Source of the DNA: Rhizobium sp. WYCCWR10014
Lineage (GTDB): Bacteria; Pseudomonadota; Alphaproteobacteria; Rhizobiales; Rhizobiaceae
Direction: 5' to 3'
DNA length: 64,000 nucleotides
NCBI RefSeq assembly: GCF_001657485.1
Contig: NZ_LXFU01000041.1
Location: 179,604-243,603, forward strand
Within the stretch, counting starts at the first letter, position 1. Each line of letters starts with the position of its first letter. A model generated the notes under the pieces. That model was given only the letters and a program-made list of their open reading frames with translations, had not been told where the DNA came from and ran no database searches. Both the position numbers and the translations under genes were made by a program. Positions 8,578 through 16,928 of this stretch are shown in pieces.

Positions 8578-10398
8578 ATGCGCAACGTCAAGATTTCCAC
8601 CCGACTTTACTGCCTCGTCGCATTCACGCTTGCCGTGCTCGCGGCGACGATGGTCTTCTTTCTGAACTATTCTTACTCCGAGCTGGAAGACGAGCGGAAG
8701 GCAGGGCTGGCGCAGTTGGATGCGACGGCGCTCGGCATCTTCGAAAAATATTACAAGATGGAGCAGGCGGGCACGATGACCCGCGAGCAGGCGCAGGCGG
8801 CCGCGAAGGACGTGATCGGCGCGATGCGCTACGGCGCCGACGGCTATTTCTGGATCAACGACATGCATCCCAAAATGGTGATGCACCCGATCAAGCCGGC
8901 GCTTGATGGTACCGATATCTCGCAGATGAAGGACCCGACCGGCAAATTCCTATTCGTCGAGTTCGTCAACAAAGTGAAGAAGGACGGCAAGGGTTTCGTC
9001 GACTATCTCTGGCCGAAGCCGGGCGCCGATGAGCCAGTGCTGAAATACTCCTATGTCGCCGGTTTCGAGCCCTGGGGCTGGATCGTCGGCACCGGCGTCT
9101 ATGCCGACGACCTTGCCGCGCTTTATCGCCAGAATTTGCTCTGGGCCACGATGGCGTGCCTGATCGGCGCTGCGGCGACGGTCGCGATCGCCTTTGCCAT
9201 CGTGCGCAGCGTGACGGCGCCGATTGCCCGGCTGAGGAAAGCGATGAATGCGATTGCAGCCGAAGAAGCGTCGGTAGAGATCGCCGGCAGCGAGTATCGC
9301 GACGAGGTCGGCCAGATGGCCAAGGTGCTGCTGGTGTTGCGCGACTCCGTCGATGAGCGCAGCGCGCTGCGCGGCCGGGAAGACGAGAGGCAGCGGCAGA
9401 TCGAAGAAGAGCGCCGTGGCAACGAGGCGAGTCTGCGCGCTGCCTCCGAACGGCAGACCCATGCGATGCAGGCGCTCGGCGTCGGCCTCGAAAAGCTTGC
9501 GAGCGGCGATTTGACGGTCGCGATCGGCGATATCGGCGACGATTACGCCAAGCTCAGGAACGACTTCAATGCGGCGGTCGACGCGCTGAACGGCGTCATC
9601 CACGCGATCGCCGAATCGAGCCGTGTGGTCAACGACAGCGCGTCCGATATCAGCGAGGCGACCGGCAACCTGTCGAAGCGCACGGAACAGCAGGCGGCGG
9701 CACTCGAAGAGACGGCGGCAGCGCTCGACGAGATCACCGCGACGGTCAAGACGGCATCCGAGCGGGCGAACGAAGCACGCGAGATGGTGGCCGAGACCAA
9801 GGCGAGTGCCGGAAAATCCGGCGAGATCGTTCGTAACGCGGTGACGGCGATGGGCCGGATCGAGGATTCCTCCAACCGCATCGGTCAAATCATCTCGGTC
9901 ATCGACGAGATCGCCTTCCAGACGAACCTTCTGGCGCTGAATGCCGGCGTCGAGGCTGCGCGGGCGGGCGAAGCGGGCCGAGGCTTTGCCGTCGTCGCCC
10001 AGGAAGTGCGCGAACTCGCCCAGCGTTCCGCCAATGCGGCCAAGGAGATCAAGGAACTGATCAGCCGGTCGGCGACGGAGGTCGAGGGTGGGGTGGCGCT
10101 GGTGCGCTCGACGGGCGAGGCACTGCTGGAGATCGAGGCGCTGGTCAACCAGGTCAACGATCACGTCGCATCAATCGCGACGGCGGCGCGCGAGCAGTCG
10201 ACGGGGCTGAACGAGATCAACGGCTCCGTCAACCACATGGACCAGATGACGCAGCAGAATGCTGCGATGGTCGAGGAGACGACGGCGGCAAGCCGCACGC
10301 TCGCCGACGAGAGCACCCAGTTGAAGACGCTGCTTTCGAATTTCCGCCTGCGCGGGGCGGAGCAAAGAGCCGGGGCTAGATACACACGGGCAGCGTGA
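8578..10398 (+). CDS. Methyl-accepting chemotaxis protein with single Cache sensor
   Basis: 606 residues if translation begins at the ATG at 8578 (MRNVKIS); an upstream in-frame ATG at 8539 is less likely. Layout: membrane helix (about 8-30); periplasmic sCache_2 domain (about 35-180) with the typical GYFWINDMHPKMVMHP and GWIVGTGVY motifs; second membrane helix (about 195-215); HAMP (about 216-270); and a cytoplasmic signalling domain with the highly conserved hairpin EIAFQTNLLALNAGVEAA. There is no C-terminal CheR-binding pentapeptide. sCache_2 receptors often sense small carboxylates. The gene stands alone and is followed by a clear terminator. Confidence 0.95.
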   Translation: MRNVKISTRLYCLVAFTLAVLAATMVFFLNYSYSELEDERKAGLAQLDATALGIFEKYYKMEQAGTMTREQAQAAAKDVIGAMRYGADGYFWINDMHPKMVMHPIKPALDGTDISQMKDPTGKFLFVEFVNKVKKDGKGFVDYLWPKPGADEPVLKYSYVAGFEPWGWIVGTGVYADDLAALYRQNLLWATMACLIGAAATVAIAFAIVRSVTAPIARLRKAMNAIAAEEASVEIAGSEYRDEVGQMAKVLLVLRDSVDERSALRGREDERQRQIEEERRGNEASLRAASERQTHAMQALGVGLEKLASGDLTVAIGDIGDDYAKLRNDFNAAVDALNGVIHAIAESSRVVNDSASDISEATGNLSKRTEQQAAALEETAAALDEITATVKTASERANEAREMVAETKASAGKSGEIVRNAVTAMGRIEDSSNRIGQIISVIDEIAFQTNLLALNAGVEAARAGEAGRGFAVVAQEVRELAQRSANAAKEIKELISRSATEVEGGVALVRSTGEALLEIEALVNQVNDHVASIATAAREQSTGLNEINGSVNHMDQMTQQNAAMVEETTAASRTLADESTQLKTLLSNFRLRGAEQRAGARYTRAA

Positions 10399-10413
10399 GT
10401 TAAGCCACTGAAC

Positions 10414-10438
10414 AAAGGTCGGGAAACCGGCCTTTTTC
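10414..10438 (+). terminator. Rho-independent terminator of the chemoreceptor gene
   Basis: AAAGGTCGG (10414-10422), a GAAA tetraloop and CCGGCCTTT (10427-10435) form a 9-bp stem with one G-T wobble, followed by TT. It begins 16 bases after the receptor stop codon. Confidence 0.85.
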
Positions 10439-10549
10439 ATTTCCGTCGCGTGCAGATTGTGCCGGTAAGTTTTCATTCACCGTTTTTAATTAAAATTGGA
10501 GTGAGTTTTTTCGGTCACTGCCCAGCAAGCCTGCGGAAGCGATAAGAGT

Positions 10550-11860
10550 ATGGCGTTTGTTTCCTTTCCTTGGCGATCCCTTTTGCCCTTGCTGCTTTCG
10601 GCGGCGCTGACGACCTGTTCGATCAGCGACGGGCTGGTGCCGCCGGCGAATGTCGACAACGGCACCAGGGTCAGCTCGATCTCGCCGTCGCGCGGGGCAG
10701 CGCGCATGGCCCCTGCCGTGCGCATGGCGCCGGTGGAGAGCCAGGCCTCCTATCCGGTTTCCAGTGCGCCCGTCGGCACGAGCCAGGGCTCGGTCGATTA
10801 TCTCGATACGCCAAACCTTGCCGGGACCGGTCAGGCGGCGCCGGCCGCACCGGCGCAGGGGGGTAGGCTGCCGATGATCGACAGCGACGAGGCGCTGGCG
10901 GCAGGCCAACCGAGCGGCAAGTGGGGCGGCACGCAGGATCTTGCGATCCCATCCGGCGGCGTCAACATGGATGATGAGCTTGGAGCCCAGCCGGTCGTCG
11001 GGCTGGCGCAGGAACAACAGCAGCAGATCGCCGAGGGCAATGCCACCGAGCCGGTTGTCGACGGCATCGGCACCGACAATCCGACACAGCTCAACCAGCC
11101 CATGCGCCAGCCCCCGCAGCAGCCAATGCCGCAGCCGGCGGCCGAGGCACAGATGAGCCGGGCGCCCGCCTGGAACGACGGCAGCCCTGTGGTGGCCCCG
11201 ACCCGTGTTCCCGAAGAGGACGAGAGCGAAGAGGTCGCGATGCTGCGACCGAACAATCCGATGATGAGCGAGCCAGCGGCGCCCGTCGATCCCAGCGTCA
11301 TGCCGTCCTCCGAGCTTGCCTGCCGGCGTGAGCTGAAACGCATGGGCGTACTCTTCGACAACAAGCCGCCGATCTCGAACGGGCCGGCCTGCCAAGTACC
11401 CTATCCGGTGTCGCTGAAGGGGCTTTCCGGCAATATCGGCGTCCGCCCGGCCGTGACGCTGAACTGCCAGGTGACGCTTGCCTTCGCCAAATGGGTGAAG
11501 AACGAACTGGCGCCGTCCGCCCGCTACCGCTACTGGTCCGGCATCAAGACGATCCAGCCGCTCGGCGGCTATTCCTGCCGGCGCATGAACAACAGCCGGC
11601 AGAAATACAATCCGATGTCCGAACACGCCAAAGGCAACGCCATCGATGTCGGCAAATTCGTGCTGAAGAACGGCCACGAGATCGACGTGCGCAAGAAGGG
11701 CCTGTTCTCGCTGCGCGAAGGGCGGCTGCTGAAGGCGGTGCGCAGCGATAGCTGCCGCTATTTCAACACGGTGCTCGGCCCCGGCAGCAACCCGGAGCAC
11801 TGGAACCACTTCCACTTCGATCTTCGCTCCCGCAAGAGCGGCAAGGCCTATTGCGACTGA
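10550..11860 (+). CDS. Extensin-like / D-Ala-D-Ala carboxypeptidase-fold exported protein
   Basis: 436 residues. The N-terminus has a short hydrophobic signal (SLLPLLLSAALTTC), and Cys24 could be a non-ideal lipobox cysteine. Residues 30-270 are low-complexity, rich in Pro, Ala and Gln, and look disordered. The conserved part is the C-terminal extensin-like domain (about 275-436) with paired cysteines and the metal-peptidase-like motifs SEHAKGNAIDVG and HWNHFHFDL, whose His/Asp/His set resembles M15 peptidases. Such proteins probably act on peptidoglycan in the periplasm. Neighbours give no further hint. Confidence 0.88.
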   Translation: MAFVSFPWRSLLPLLLSAALTTCSISDGLVPPANVDNGTRVSSISPSRGAARMAPAVRMAPVESQASYPVSSAPVGTSQGSVDYLDTPNLAGTGQAAPAAPAQGGRLPMIDSDEALAAGQPSGKWGGTQDLAIPSGGVNMDDELGAQPVVGLAQEQQQQIAEGNATEPVVDGIGTDNPTQLNQPMRQPPQQPMPQPAAEAQMSRAPAWNDGSPVVAPTRVPEEDESEEVAMLRPNNPMMSEPAAPVDPSVMPSSELACRRELKRMGVLFDNKPPISNGPACQVPYPVSLKGLSGNIGVRPAVTLNCQVTLAFAKWVKNELAPSARYRYWSGIKTIQPLGGYSCRRMNNSRQKYNPMSEHAKGNAIDVGKFVLKNGHEIDVRKKGLFSLREGRLLKAVRSDSCRYFNTVLGPGSNPEHWNHFHFDLRSRKSGKAYCD

Positions 11861-11987
11861 TGCATGCTGGCTTAAAGGTGCGGCCGGAGTCGCAGCAATC
11901 GGGCCTGGCTGCGAGAAAACGGTTCATCCCCGCCGCAGGGCACGCTATAGATCGGCGCGACGGATTGCCGTTTCGAGAGTTTGATCC

Positions 11988-12335
11988 ATGAGCTATGATT
12001 TCCACGTCGGCCAGAAGGTCGTCTGCATCAACGATACCTTCAAGCATGTCAGCATCGACCAGCTCATCCGCAAAGGCGAGATCTATACGATCCGCTGGGT
12101 GGGGGAATATACCCATTATATCGACGGCACCTTCATCGGGGTGAAGCTCGCGGAAATCAATCGCGGCAATGACGACGGGCCGGAGGGTTATGGTGCTGCC
12201 GACATGCCCTATCGCGCGACGCGCTTCCGGCCGCTGGTGAAGGACAAGATCTCGTCACTGCGCAAGCTGTTGGCGCCGACGCCCGATGCACCGGTGGAAC
12301 CGAAGGAAAAAATCAGGAAGAAAGAGAAGGTCTGA
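11988..12335 (+). CDS. Small conserved hypothetical protein
   Basis: 115 residues. The N-terminal 75 residues (YDFHVGQKVVCINDTF...GEIYTIRWVG) look like a small SH3-like beta barrel, a fold seen in many small proteins of rhizobia and their phages. The C-terminus is a Lys/Glu-rich charged tail (EPKEKIRKKEKV). No signal peptide or membrane segment is present. It stands alone and is convergent with the methyltransferase gene 17 bases away. No function can be assigned. Confidence 0.7.
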   Translation: MSYDFHVGQKVVCINDTFKHVSIDQLIRKGEIYTIRWVGEYTHYIDGTFIGVKLAEINRGNDDGPEGYGAADMPYRATRFRPLVKDKISSLRKLLAPTPDAPVEPKEKIRKKEKV

Positions 12336-12352
12336 ACGCCCCACGACACCGA

Positions 12353-13150
12353 TCAGATCATCTTTCTGCTCAGGAACAGCGCGGTCTCCCTGCGGACCTC
12401 AAGCACGCCGCTGCACTGCCTGAACGCATCGGCAATGGCATGACGGAACCTGGTGAGCTGCAGTTCGTCGGCGCCATCGCCGGGTGGATAGGAGGTGAGC
12501 GCCAGGAATACATCCTCGGGCTCAGTGATCCGCAGGCTGGCCGGATGCTGCGACATGGTCACGTTTCCAAACTGCGACCGCATCGATCGTTCGGCAGCGT
12601 CATATCCCAAGGCTTCCGCAGCCGGATCGGATGGGGCACTGCCGAATACGGTCGTCAGCGCGTAGATCTCAAGCATATTGCCGGCGCCGTTGGTTGTGAC
12701 CGCAAGAAAGCCACCCGGCCTCAGCACTCTTGACATGTCCGTGATGCCGGCGGCCGGGTCGGGCAGGTGATAGAGCATATGCATCGCCACCACCAGATCG
12801 AAGGCGCAATCTTCGAAGGGGAGCGCGGCGGCGTCGGCCTGGCAGCCCCTGACGGAGCCGAATGGCAGTGCGCTGCAACGCGCCACTGCCTCGTCGACCA
12901 TGCCTTGCGAAAGGTCGGCGAGCGTCAGGTCGAGGTCCGCCGGCAGCAGACCTGCCGTTGCCGCCCAGAACCAGGCCGGCCCGCAGCCGACGTCGAGGAC
13001 ACGAGCGCCTGGCTTCAGGGGCAACCGCGCGGCAACCCATGGAAACCAGGCTGTCTCGGCGATGGTGTATTGGCTATGCAGTCGAGCCCGCGCGGCGAGC
13101 TTGCGGCTGTCGCCATACTGTCCCGCATTGTCTGCTGTTATGGAGGGCAT
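12353..13150 (-). CDS. Class I SAM-dependent methyltransferase
   Basis: 265 residues. Motif I is RVLDVGCGPAW (residues 50-60), followed by the acidic LTLADLS strand end and the DLVVAMHMLYHLPDP motif typical of the UbiE/Methyltransf_11 group. The cofactor site is therefore clear, while the C-terminal acceptor part gives no substrate. The start at 13150 is preceded by purine-rich AGAGAG. It diverges from ohr, but the strong ohr promoter and its operators sit nearer to ohr, so shared peroxide control is uncertain. Confidence 0.88.
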   Translation of the reverse strand: MPSITADNAGQYGDSRKLAARARLHSQYTIAETAWFPWVAARLPLKPGARVLDVGCGPAWFWAATAGLLPADLDLTLADLSQGMVDEAVARCSALPFGSVRGCQADAAALPFEDCAFDLVVAMHMLYHLPDPAAGITDMSRVLRPGGFLAVTTNGAGNMLEIYALTTVFGSAPSDPAAEALGYDAAERSMRSQFGNVTMSQHPASLRITEPEDVFLALTSYPPGDGADELQLTRFRHAIADAFRQCSGVLEVRRETALFLSRKMI

Positions 13151-13327
13151 GGCATCTCTCTAGGTTTCTTCACAGGATGCGCCCCGGCTCTCGTTCGCCG
13201 GCAGAGCCTATAGATGGCCCCATTCCCCGACAAGAGTTGGCCCTGCGCAGCGGGCCAGCTTGTTCACATGGCTGCCACTGAGGGTTGCCTGGATATGGCG
13301 CGTTTCCGCCTACAGAAATAAATCGCA

Positions 13328-13402
13328 TCCGATTAAATCGGAATGGTGTTGACATCGGTTTTGGCTGAGCGTATTAGATCGCATCCGATTTAATCGGATG
13401 AG
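13328..13402 (+). promoter_or_regulatory. ohr promoter with two OhrR-type operators
   Basis: A near-consensus promoter is visible: TTGACA at 13349-13354 and TATTAG at 13372-13377, 17 bases apart. Two copies of one palindrome flank it. TCCGATTAAATCGGA at 13328-13342 lies just before the -35, and CATCCGATTTAATCGGATG at 13382-13400 (perfect 9-bp arms around one base) lies at the expected transcription start. A third copy occurs before ohrR at 17483. The layout fits repression by OhrR that is lifted by organic peroxides. Confidence 0.8.
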
Positions 13403-13431
13403 AATAAAACTCAAACCGAAAGGATATCACC

Positions 13432-13827
13432 ATGACCGAGAAGCTTCTCTTTACCGGCAAAACGCACATCTCCGGCGGCCGCGACGGCTCCGCACGCAGC
13501 AGCGACGGCACGATCGACATCAAGCTGCCGCAGCCGCATCCGGCCGCCGAAAACCTGTTCGGCATCGCCTGGTCGGCCTGCTACATCGGCGCCATCGAAC
13601 TTGCCGCTGCCCAGAGAAAGATCACGCTGCCTGATGGCCCCGAGGTCGACGCGGAGATTACTCTCAACGCCGACAACGGCTCCTTCTTCCTGAGGGCGCG
13701 CCTCAATGTCAGCCTGCCCGGCATCGATCGCGACATCGCGCAGGAGCTGATCGAGGCAGCCCATGGCATCTGCCCTTATTCCAAGGCGACACACGGCAAT
13801 ATCGACGTCGAGACCAAGCTTGTCTGA
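13432..13827 (+). CDS. ohr: Organic hydroperoxide resistance protein Ohr
   Basis: 131 residues, full length for Ohr. It is a thiol peroxidase of the OsmC/Ohr family that reduces organic peroxides (fatty-acid and peroxynitrite-derived) with lipoylated-protein electrons. The catalytic pair is visible: Cys50 in AWSACYIGA and Cys114 in HGICPYSKAT. Arg22 and Glu40 are the expected partners around the active site. A ribosome site (AAAGGATATCACC) precedes the ATG. The promoter and two operators upstream match the one before ohrR, which is 3 kb away rather than adjacent as usual. Confidence 0.97.
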   Translation: MTEKLLFTGKTHISGGRDGSARSSDGTIDIKLPQPHPAAENLFGIAWSACYIGAIELAAAQRKITLPDGPEVDAEITLNADNGSFFLRARLNVSLPGIDRDIAQELIEAAHGICPYSKATHGNIDVETKLV

Positions 13828-13945
13828 GCGGGCGAGGGCAAACCTCATCGCCGGAGGATTTGATGCGGAGGGCCTGCCGGTCGGCCGGCAGACCTCCTTC
13901 TGAGGTAGCAGGCACCGGAAACCTTGCCGATCTGGAGGATACGCC

Positions 13946-15013
13946 ATGATCAATAGCCACGCCCAGCCGCACCGGGCTTATGACGAGTTTTCACTAGTGC
14001 TCGATCCTGATGTCTATGAGCCATTGCCCGATGACTGGCTGGTCGGCATCACCGATGTCGTCAACTCGACCACGGCGATCCGCTCGGGGCGCTATGAAGA
14101 CGTCAACTATGCGGGCGCATCTGTTATCGCTGCCCTCGGCAATGCCTGGGGATCGTTCGATTTCCCCTTCGTGTTTCGCGGAGACGGGGCAGCATTCGCC
14201 TTGCCGCCACAGGGCATCATGGCGGCGACATCGGCATTGCGGCAGGTGGCGAGCTTTGCAAGAGCCGATCTCGATCTTACCCTTCGTATCGGGCTGCTGA
14301 CCGTACGCGAAATTCGCGCCAATGGGCGCGACGTCAGAATTGCCCGCTATGCCGCCTCCGAGAACGCGACCTATGCGATGTTTGCAGGGGGCGGGCTCAA
14401 ATGGGCGGAGCAGCAGATCAAGAGCGGCCGGTATCTGGTCAAGCCGGGCCGCTACGCGACGAAGCCTGATCTGACCGGCCTCAGCTGTGACTGGACCCCG
14501 TTCCCAAGCAAGCGCGGCGAGATCCTGTCGCTGCTGGTCGAGTCTCGCGACCATATCAGTCCCGAGGTCTTTGCGGCGCTGGGGAAACGTGTGCTTGCGG
14601 TTTTCGATGCCGCGCCGCGCCAGTCTCATCCGCTTCCCGGCGGCGTTCCCTTGTCAGGAGACAGCGGGAAGCAGGTCGATGCGAAAGGCTGGTCGGAGGT
14701 TGCCGCCAATTCGGATTTTCGCAAGTTCGACGACGGTTTGCGCCTGACGCTGGATTGCACGCCGGAACAGATCGACAGGGTCGAAGCGATCCTCGTTCCG
14801 GCAAGGGCTCGCGGCCAGATCAACTTCGGACTGCATCGCCAGTCGCATGCGCTGATGACCTGTCTCGTGCCGTCCGGCCGGCCGGATTCGCACCTGCATT
14901 TCCTTGATGGAATGGGTGGCGGCTATGCCAGGGCCGCCGAGAAGATGGAGGAAGGCGCGTTTGCCATCGTGCCGTCGCGCCAGCCCGGGAGACCGTTCGC
15001 GGCCGAGGCTTAA
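13946..15013 (+). CDS. DUF3095 protein, nucleotidyl-cyclase-like
   Basis: 355 residues, family DUF3095. The N-terminal third resembles a class III nucleotidyl cyclase or GGDEF core: VGITDVVNSTTAI (33-45) looks like the metal-binding beta1/P-loop-like segment with Asp37, and FVFRGDGAAFALP (76-88) like the beta-hairpin with a second acidic residue, Asp80. These are the places where cyclases carry their two metal Asp residues. The C-terminal half has no motif I recognise. No signal peptide is present. It lies 118 bases after ohr and may be read through from it. A nucleotide second-messenger role is inference. Confidence 0.75.
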   Translation: MINSHAQPHRAYDEFSLVLDPDVYEPLPDDWLVGITDVVNSTTAIRSGRYEDVNYAGASVIAALGNAWGSFDFPFVFRGDGAAFALPPQGIMAATSALRQVASFARADLDLTLRIGLLTVREIRANGRDVRIARYAASENATYAMFAGGGLKWAEQQIKSGRYLVKPGRYATKPDLTGLSCDWTPFPSKRGEILSLLVESRDHISPEVFAALGKRVLAVFDAAPRQSHPLPGGVPLSGDSGKQVDAKGWSEVAANSDFRKFDDGLRLTLDCTPEQIDRVEAILVPARARGQINFGLHRQSHALMTCLVPSGRPDSHLHFLDGMGGGYARAAEKMEEGAFAIVPSRQPGRPFAAEA

Positions 15014-15027
15014 CCTGACCGGGTAAA

Positions 15028-15070
15028 TTGACCCCTGCGTCTGGCCGGGTGCATAGTCTCGGCCAGACGC
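15028..15070 (+). promoter_or_regulatory. Promoter overlapped by a perfect 10-bp inverted repeat
   Basis: GCGTCTGGCC (15037-15046) and GGCCAGACGC (15061-15070) are exact inverted copies with a 14-base spacer. They overlap a possible promoter, TTGACC at 15028-15033 and CATAGT at 15052-15057 (18-base spacing), 72 bases before the epoxide hydrolase ATG. This could be a repressor operator, or alternatively a terminator for the DUF3095 gene. Confidence 0.5.
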
Positions 15071-15141
15071 GAATGACCTGCTGCAAACGAGGTCGGTCAG
15101 TCGATCCTCGTTCCCATAGATCGAACGAAGAGGAAAGCGTC

Positions 15142-16440
15142 ATGTCACCGATATCCCTACTATCGCCCACCCGGCGCGAACTGCTTGCAGCCACCGCCGC
15201 CGCCGGAGCCATCGGCCTGCTGGCGGGAACGCGCAGCGTGTTGGCGAACGGCGAGGGGATTAGCCCCTTCAGCGTCAATTTCCCCGAGGAGGCGCTTGCC
15301 GAACTGCACCAGCGCGTCGCAGCGACCCGCTGGCCTGACAAGGAGACCGTCACTGACGACACGCAGGGCGTGCGACTTGCGACAATCCAGAAACTCGCGA
15401 AGCATTGGGAGACGGAATACGACTGGCGCAAGATGGAGGCACGGCTCAATGGGTTGCCGCAGTTCATCACCGAGATCGACGGGCTGGATATCCATTTCAT
15501 TCACGTCCGCTCCAAGCATGAGAATGCCTTGCCTGTCATCGTCACGCATGGCTGGCCCGGCTCGATCATCGAGCAGCTGAAAATCATCGAACCGCTCACG
15601 AATCCTACGGCGCATGGCGGCAGCCCAGAGGACGCGTTTGATGTGGTGATCCCGTCGCTGCCAGGCTACGGCTTTTCGGGCAAGCCGACGGCGCCGGGGT
15701 GGAATCCTCCCCGCATCGCAAAGGCCTGGGCAGTGCTGATGCAGCGCCTCGGCTATACGAAATATGTGGCCCAGGGCGGCGACTGGGGGAACGCGGTTAC
15801 CGAGCTGATGGCTTTGCAGGAGCCGCCGGGATTGCTCGGCATCCACACGAATATGGCGGCCACGGTTCCAGCAGACATCGCCAAGGTTCTCTCAGCCGGT
15901 AGTCCTGCACCAGTCAGCCTTTCGCCCGATGAAAAGCGTGCTTACGACCAGCTCGACGATTTCTACAAGAACGGACTGGGCTACGCGATCGAAATGAACA
16001 ATCGCCCGCAGACGCTCTACGGGATCGTGGATTCACCCGTCGGGCTTGCCGCATGGATGCTCGACCACGACATCCGCAGTTACCAGATGATTGCTCGCGT
16101 CTTCGACGGAAAGCCCGAGGGGCTGAGCAAGGATGATATCCTCGATAACATCACGCTCTATTGGCTGACGAACACCGCAATCTCCTCGGCGCGCCTCTAT
16201 TGGGACAATGCGCATTTCCCGAGCGGAGGTTTCTTCGATCCGAGAGGCATCAAGATCCCGGTAGCCGTCAGTGCTTTTCCCGATGAGATCTACCAAGCGC
16301 CGCAGAGCTGGGCGGAGAAAGCCTATCCGAAGCTCATCCACTACAACAGGCTCGACAAGGGCGGCCACTTCGCCGCCTGGGAACAGCCGGTGGTTTTCAC
16401 TGCCGAGCTCAGGGCGGCGTTTCGGACGCTGCGCCAGTAG
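15142..16440 (+). CDS. Tat-exported epoxide hydrolase (microsomal-type)
   Basis: 432 residues from the ATG at 15142, which has AGAGGAAAG before it. A twin-arginine signal (PTRRELLAATAAAG, residues 9-22) is followed by the EHN domain (about 40-150) and an alpha/beta hydrolase domain. The nucleophile is Asp214 in QGGDWGN, the oxyanion motif is THGWPGS, and the base is His409 in GGHFAAWEQP. These are the hallmarks of the microsomal/juvenile-hormone epoxide hydrolase family, which opens epoxides to diols. A close paralogue lies at 28643-29989. Location beside ohr suggests detoxification of oxidised lipids or plant epoxides. Confidence 0.9.
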   Translation: MSPISLLSPTRRELLAATAAAGAIGLLAGTRSVLANGEGISPFSVNFPEEALAELHQRVAATRWPDKETVTDDTQGVRLATIQKLAKHWETEYDWRKMEARLNGLPQFITEIDGLDIHFIHVRSKHENALPVIVTHGWPGSIIEQLKIIEPLTNPTAHGGSPEDAFDVVIPSLPGYGFSGKPTAPGWNPPRIAKAWAVLMQRLGYTKYVAQGGDWGNAVTELMALQEPPGLLGIHTNMAATVPADIAKVLSAGSPAPVSLSPDEKRAYDQLDDFYKNGLGYAIEMNNRPQTLYGIVDSPVGLAAWMLDHDIRSYQMIARVFDGKPEGLSKDDILDNITLYWLTNTAISSARLYWDNAHFPSGGFFDPRGIKIPVAVSAFPDEIYQAPQSWAEKAYPKLIHYNRLDKGGHFAAWEQPVVFTAELRAAFRTLRQ

Positions 16441-16446
16441 AGAAAA

Positions 16447-16483
16447 AAGCGCGTCGCGCCGAACCGGTTCGTGCGACGCGCTT
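16447..16483. terminator. Bidirectional terminator
   Basis: AAGCGCGTCGC (16447-16457) pairs exactly with GCGACGCGCTT (16473-16483), and the loop itself contains the palindrome GAACCGGTTC. It is preceded by AAAAA and followed by a T-rich stretch, and lies between convergent genes. Confidence 0.8.
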
Positions 16484-16500
16484 CAGTCTTTGGGGCTCCG

Positions 16501-16896
16501 CTACATGGCGAGGTTTGCGAGCATTTTGCAGAGCTGAGGCAGCGCCAGCTCGGCTTCGCTTTCTATCGCGGCGGCGCCAAACCATCTGAGCTCAGTGTGT
16601 TCGTCATCGATCAGTCGAGGATCGCCGTGCCACTGATCGACGCGATAGAGATGAAATGTGACGGATGCCCCGGGCCGGCCTTCCAATACGAACTTTCCCG
16701 CAAACTGCCAGCGCTGCGGCGTCACGCCTATTTCTTCCATCAATTCCCGGCGCATTGCCGTCTCGGCGTCTTCGCCATCTTCAACGTGGCCGCCCGGCAG
16801 GCTCCAAAGATCCGCGTGTGTTCTGCGCGTGGAACTTCACTTTGCCAGGAGAACGGTACCATTCTGAGTCAAGGCGCCCATCGCGATCTCGGGCAT
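16501..16896 (-). pseudogene. NUDIX hydrolase with in-frame stop codon
   Basis: From the ATG at 16896 (good ribosome site GGAGA) the frame reads 19 codons (MPEIAMGALTQNGTVLLAK) and meets TGA at 16837-16839. It then continues in the same frame as a normal NUDIX protein of about 131 residues ending at 16501. The complete NUDIX box follows the stop: a Gly-rich GHVEDGE, then RELMEEIG, which fits Gx5Ex7REUXEEXGU. A single base change, for instance CGA to TGA, would restore it. The downstream part could be made from an internal ATG at 16755, but it would lack the first strands and half of the NUDIX box. It may be a recent pseudogene or a sequencing error. Confidence 0.8.
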
Positions 16897-16928
16897 CTCG
16901 TTTTCTCCGTTATGTCATGATGCCGGGA

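Noticed and set aside
8950..10164. Open frame of 404 codons on the minus strand
   Set aside because: It lies wholly opposite the chemoreceptor gene, whose protein is unmistakable. The minus-strand translation is His/Arg/Asp-rich without domains, as expected for the shadow of a GC-rich gene.
10490..11815. Open frame of 441 codons on the minus strand
   Set aside because: It is opposite the extensin-like gene, which has a signal and conserved catalytic motifs. No recognisable domain is in the antisense translation.
16837..16839. TGA in the NUDIX gene as a selenocysteine codon
   Set aside because: The site is not at a catalytic position, no SECIS-like hairpin is evident directly after it, and NUDIX enzymes are not known selenoproteins.
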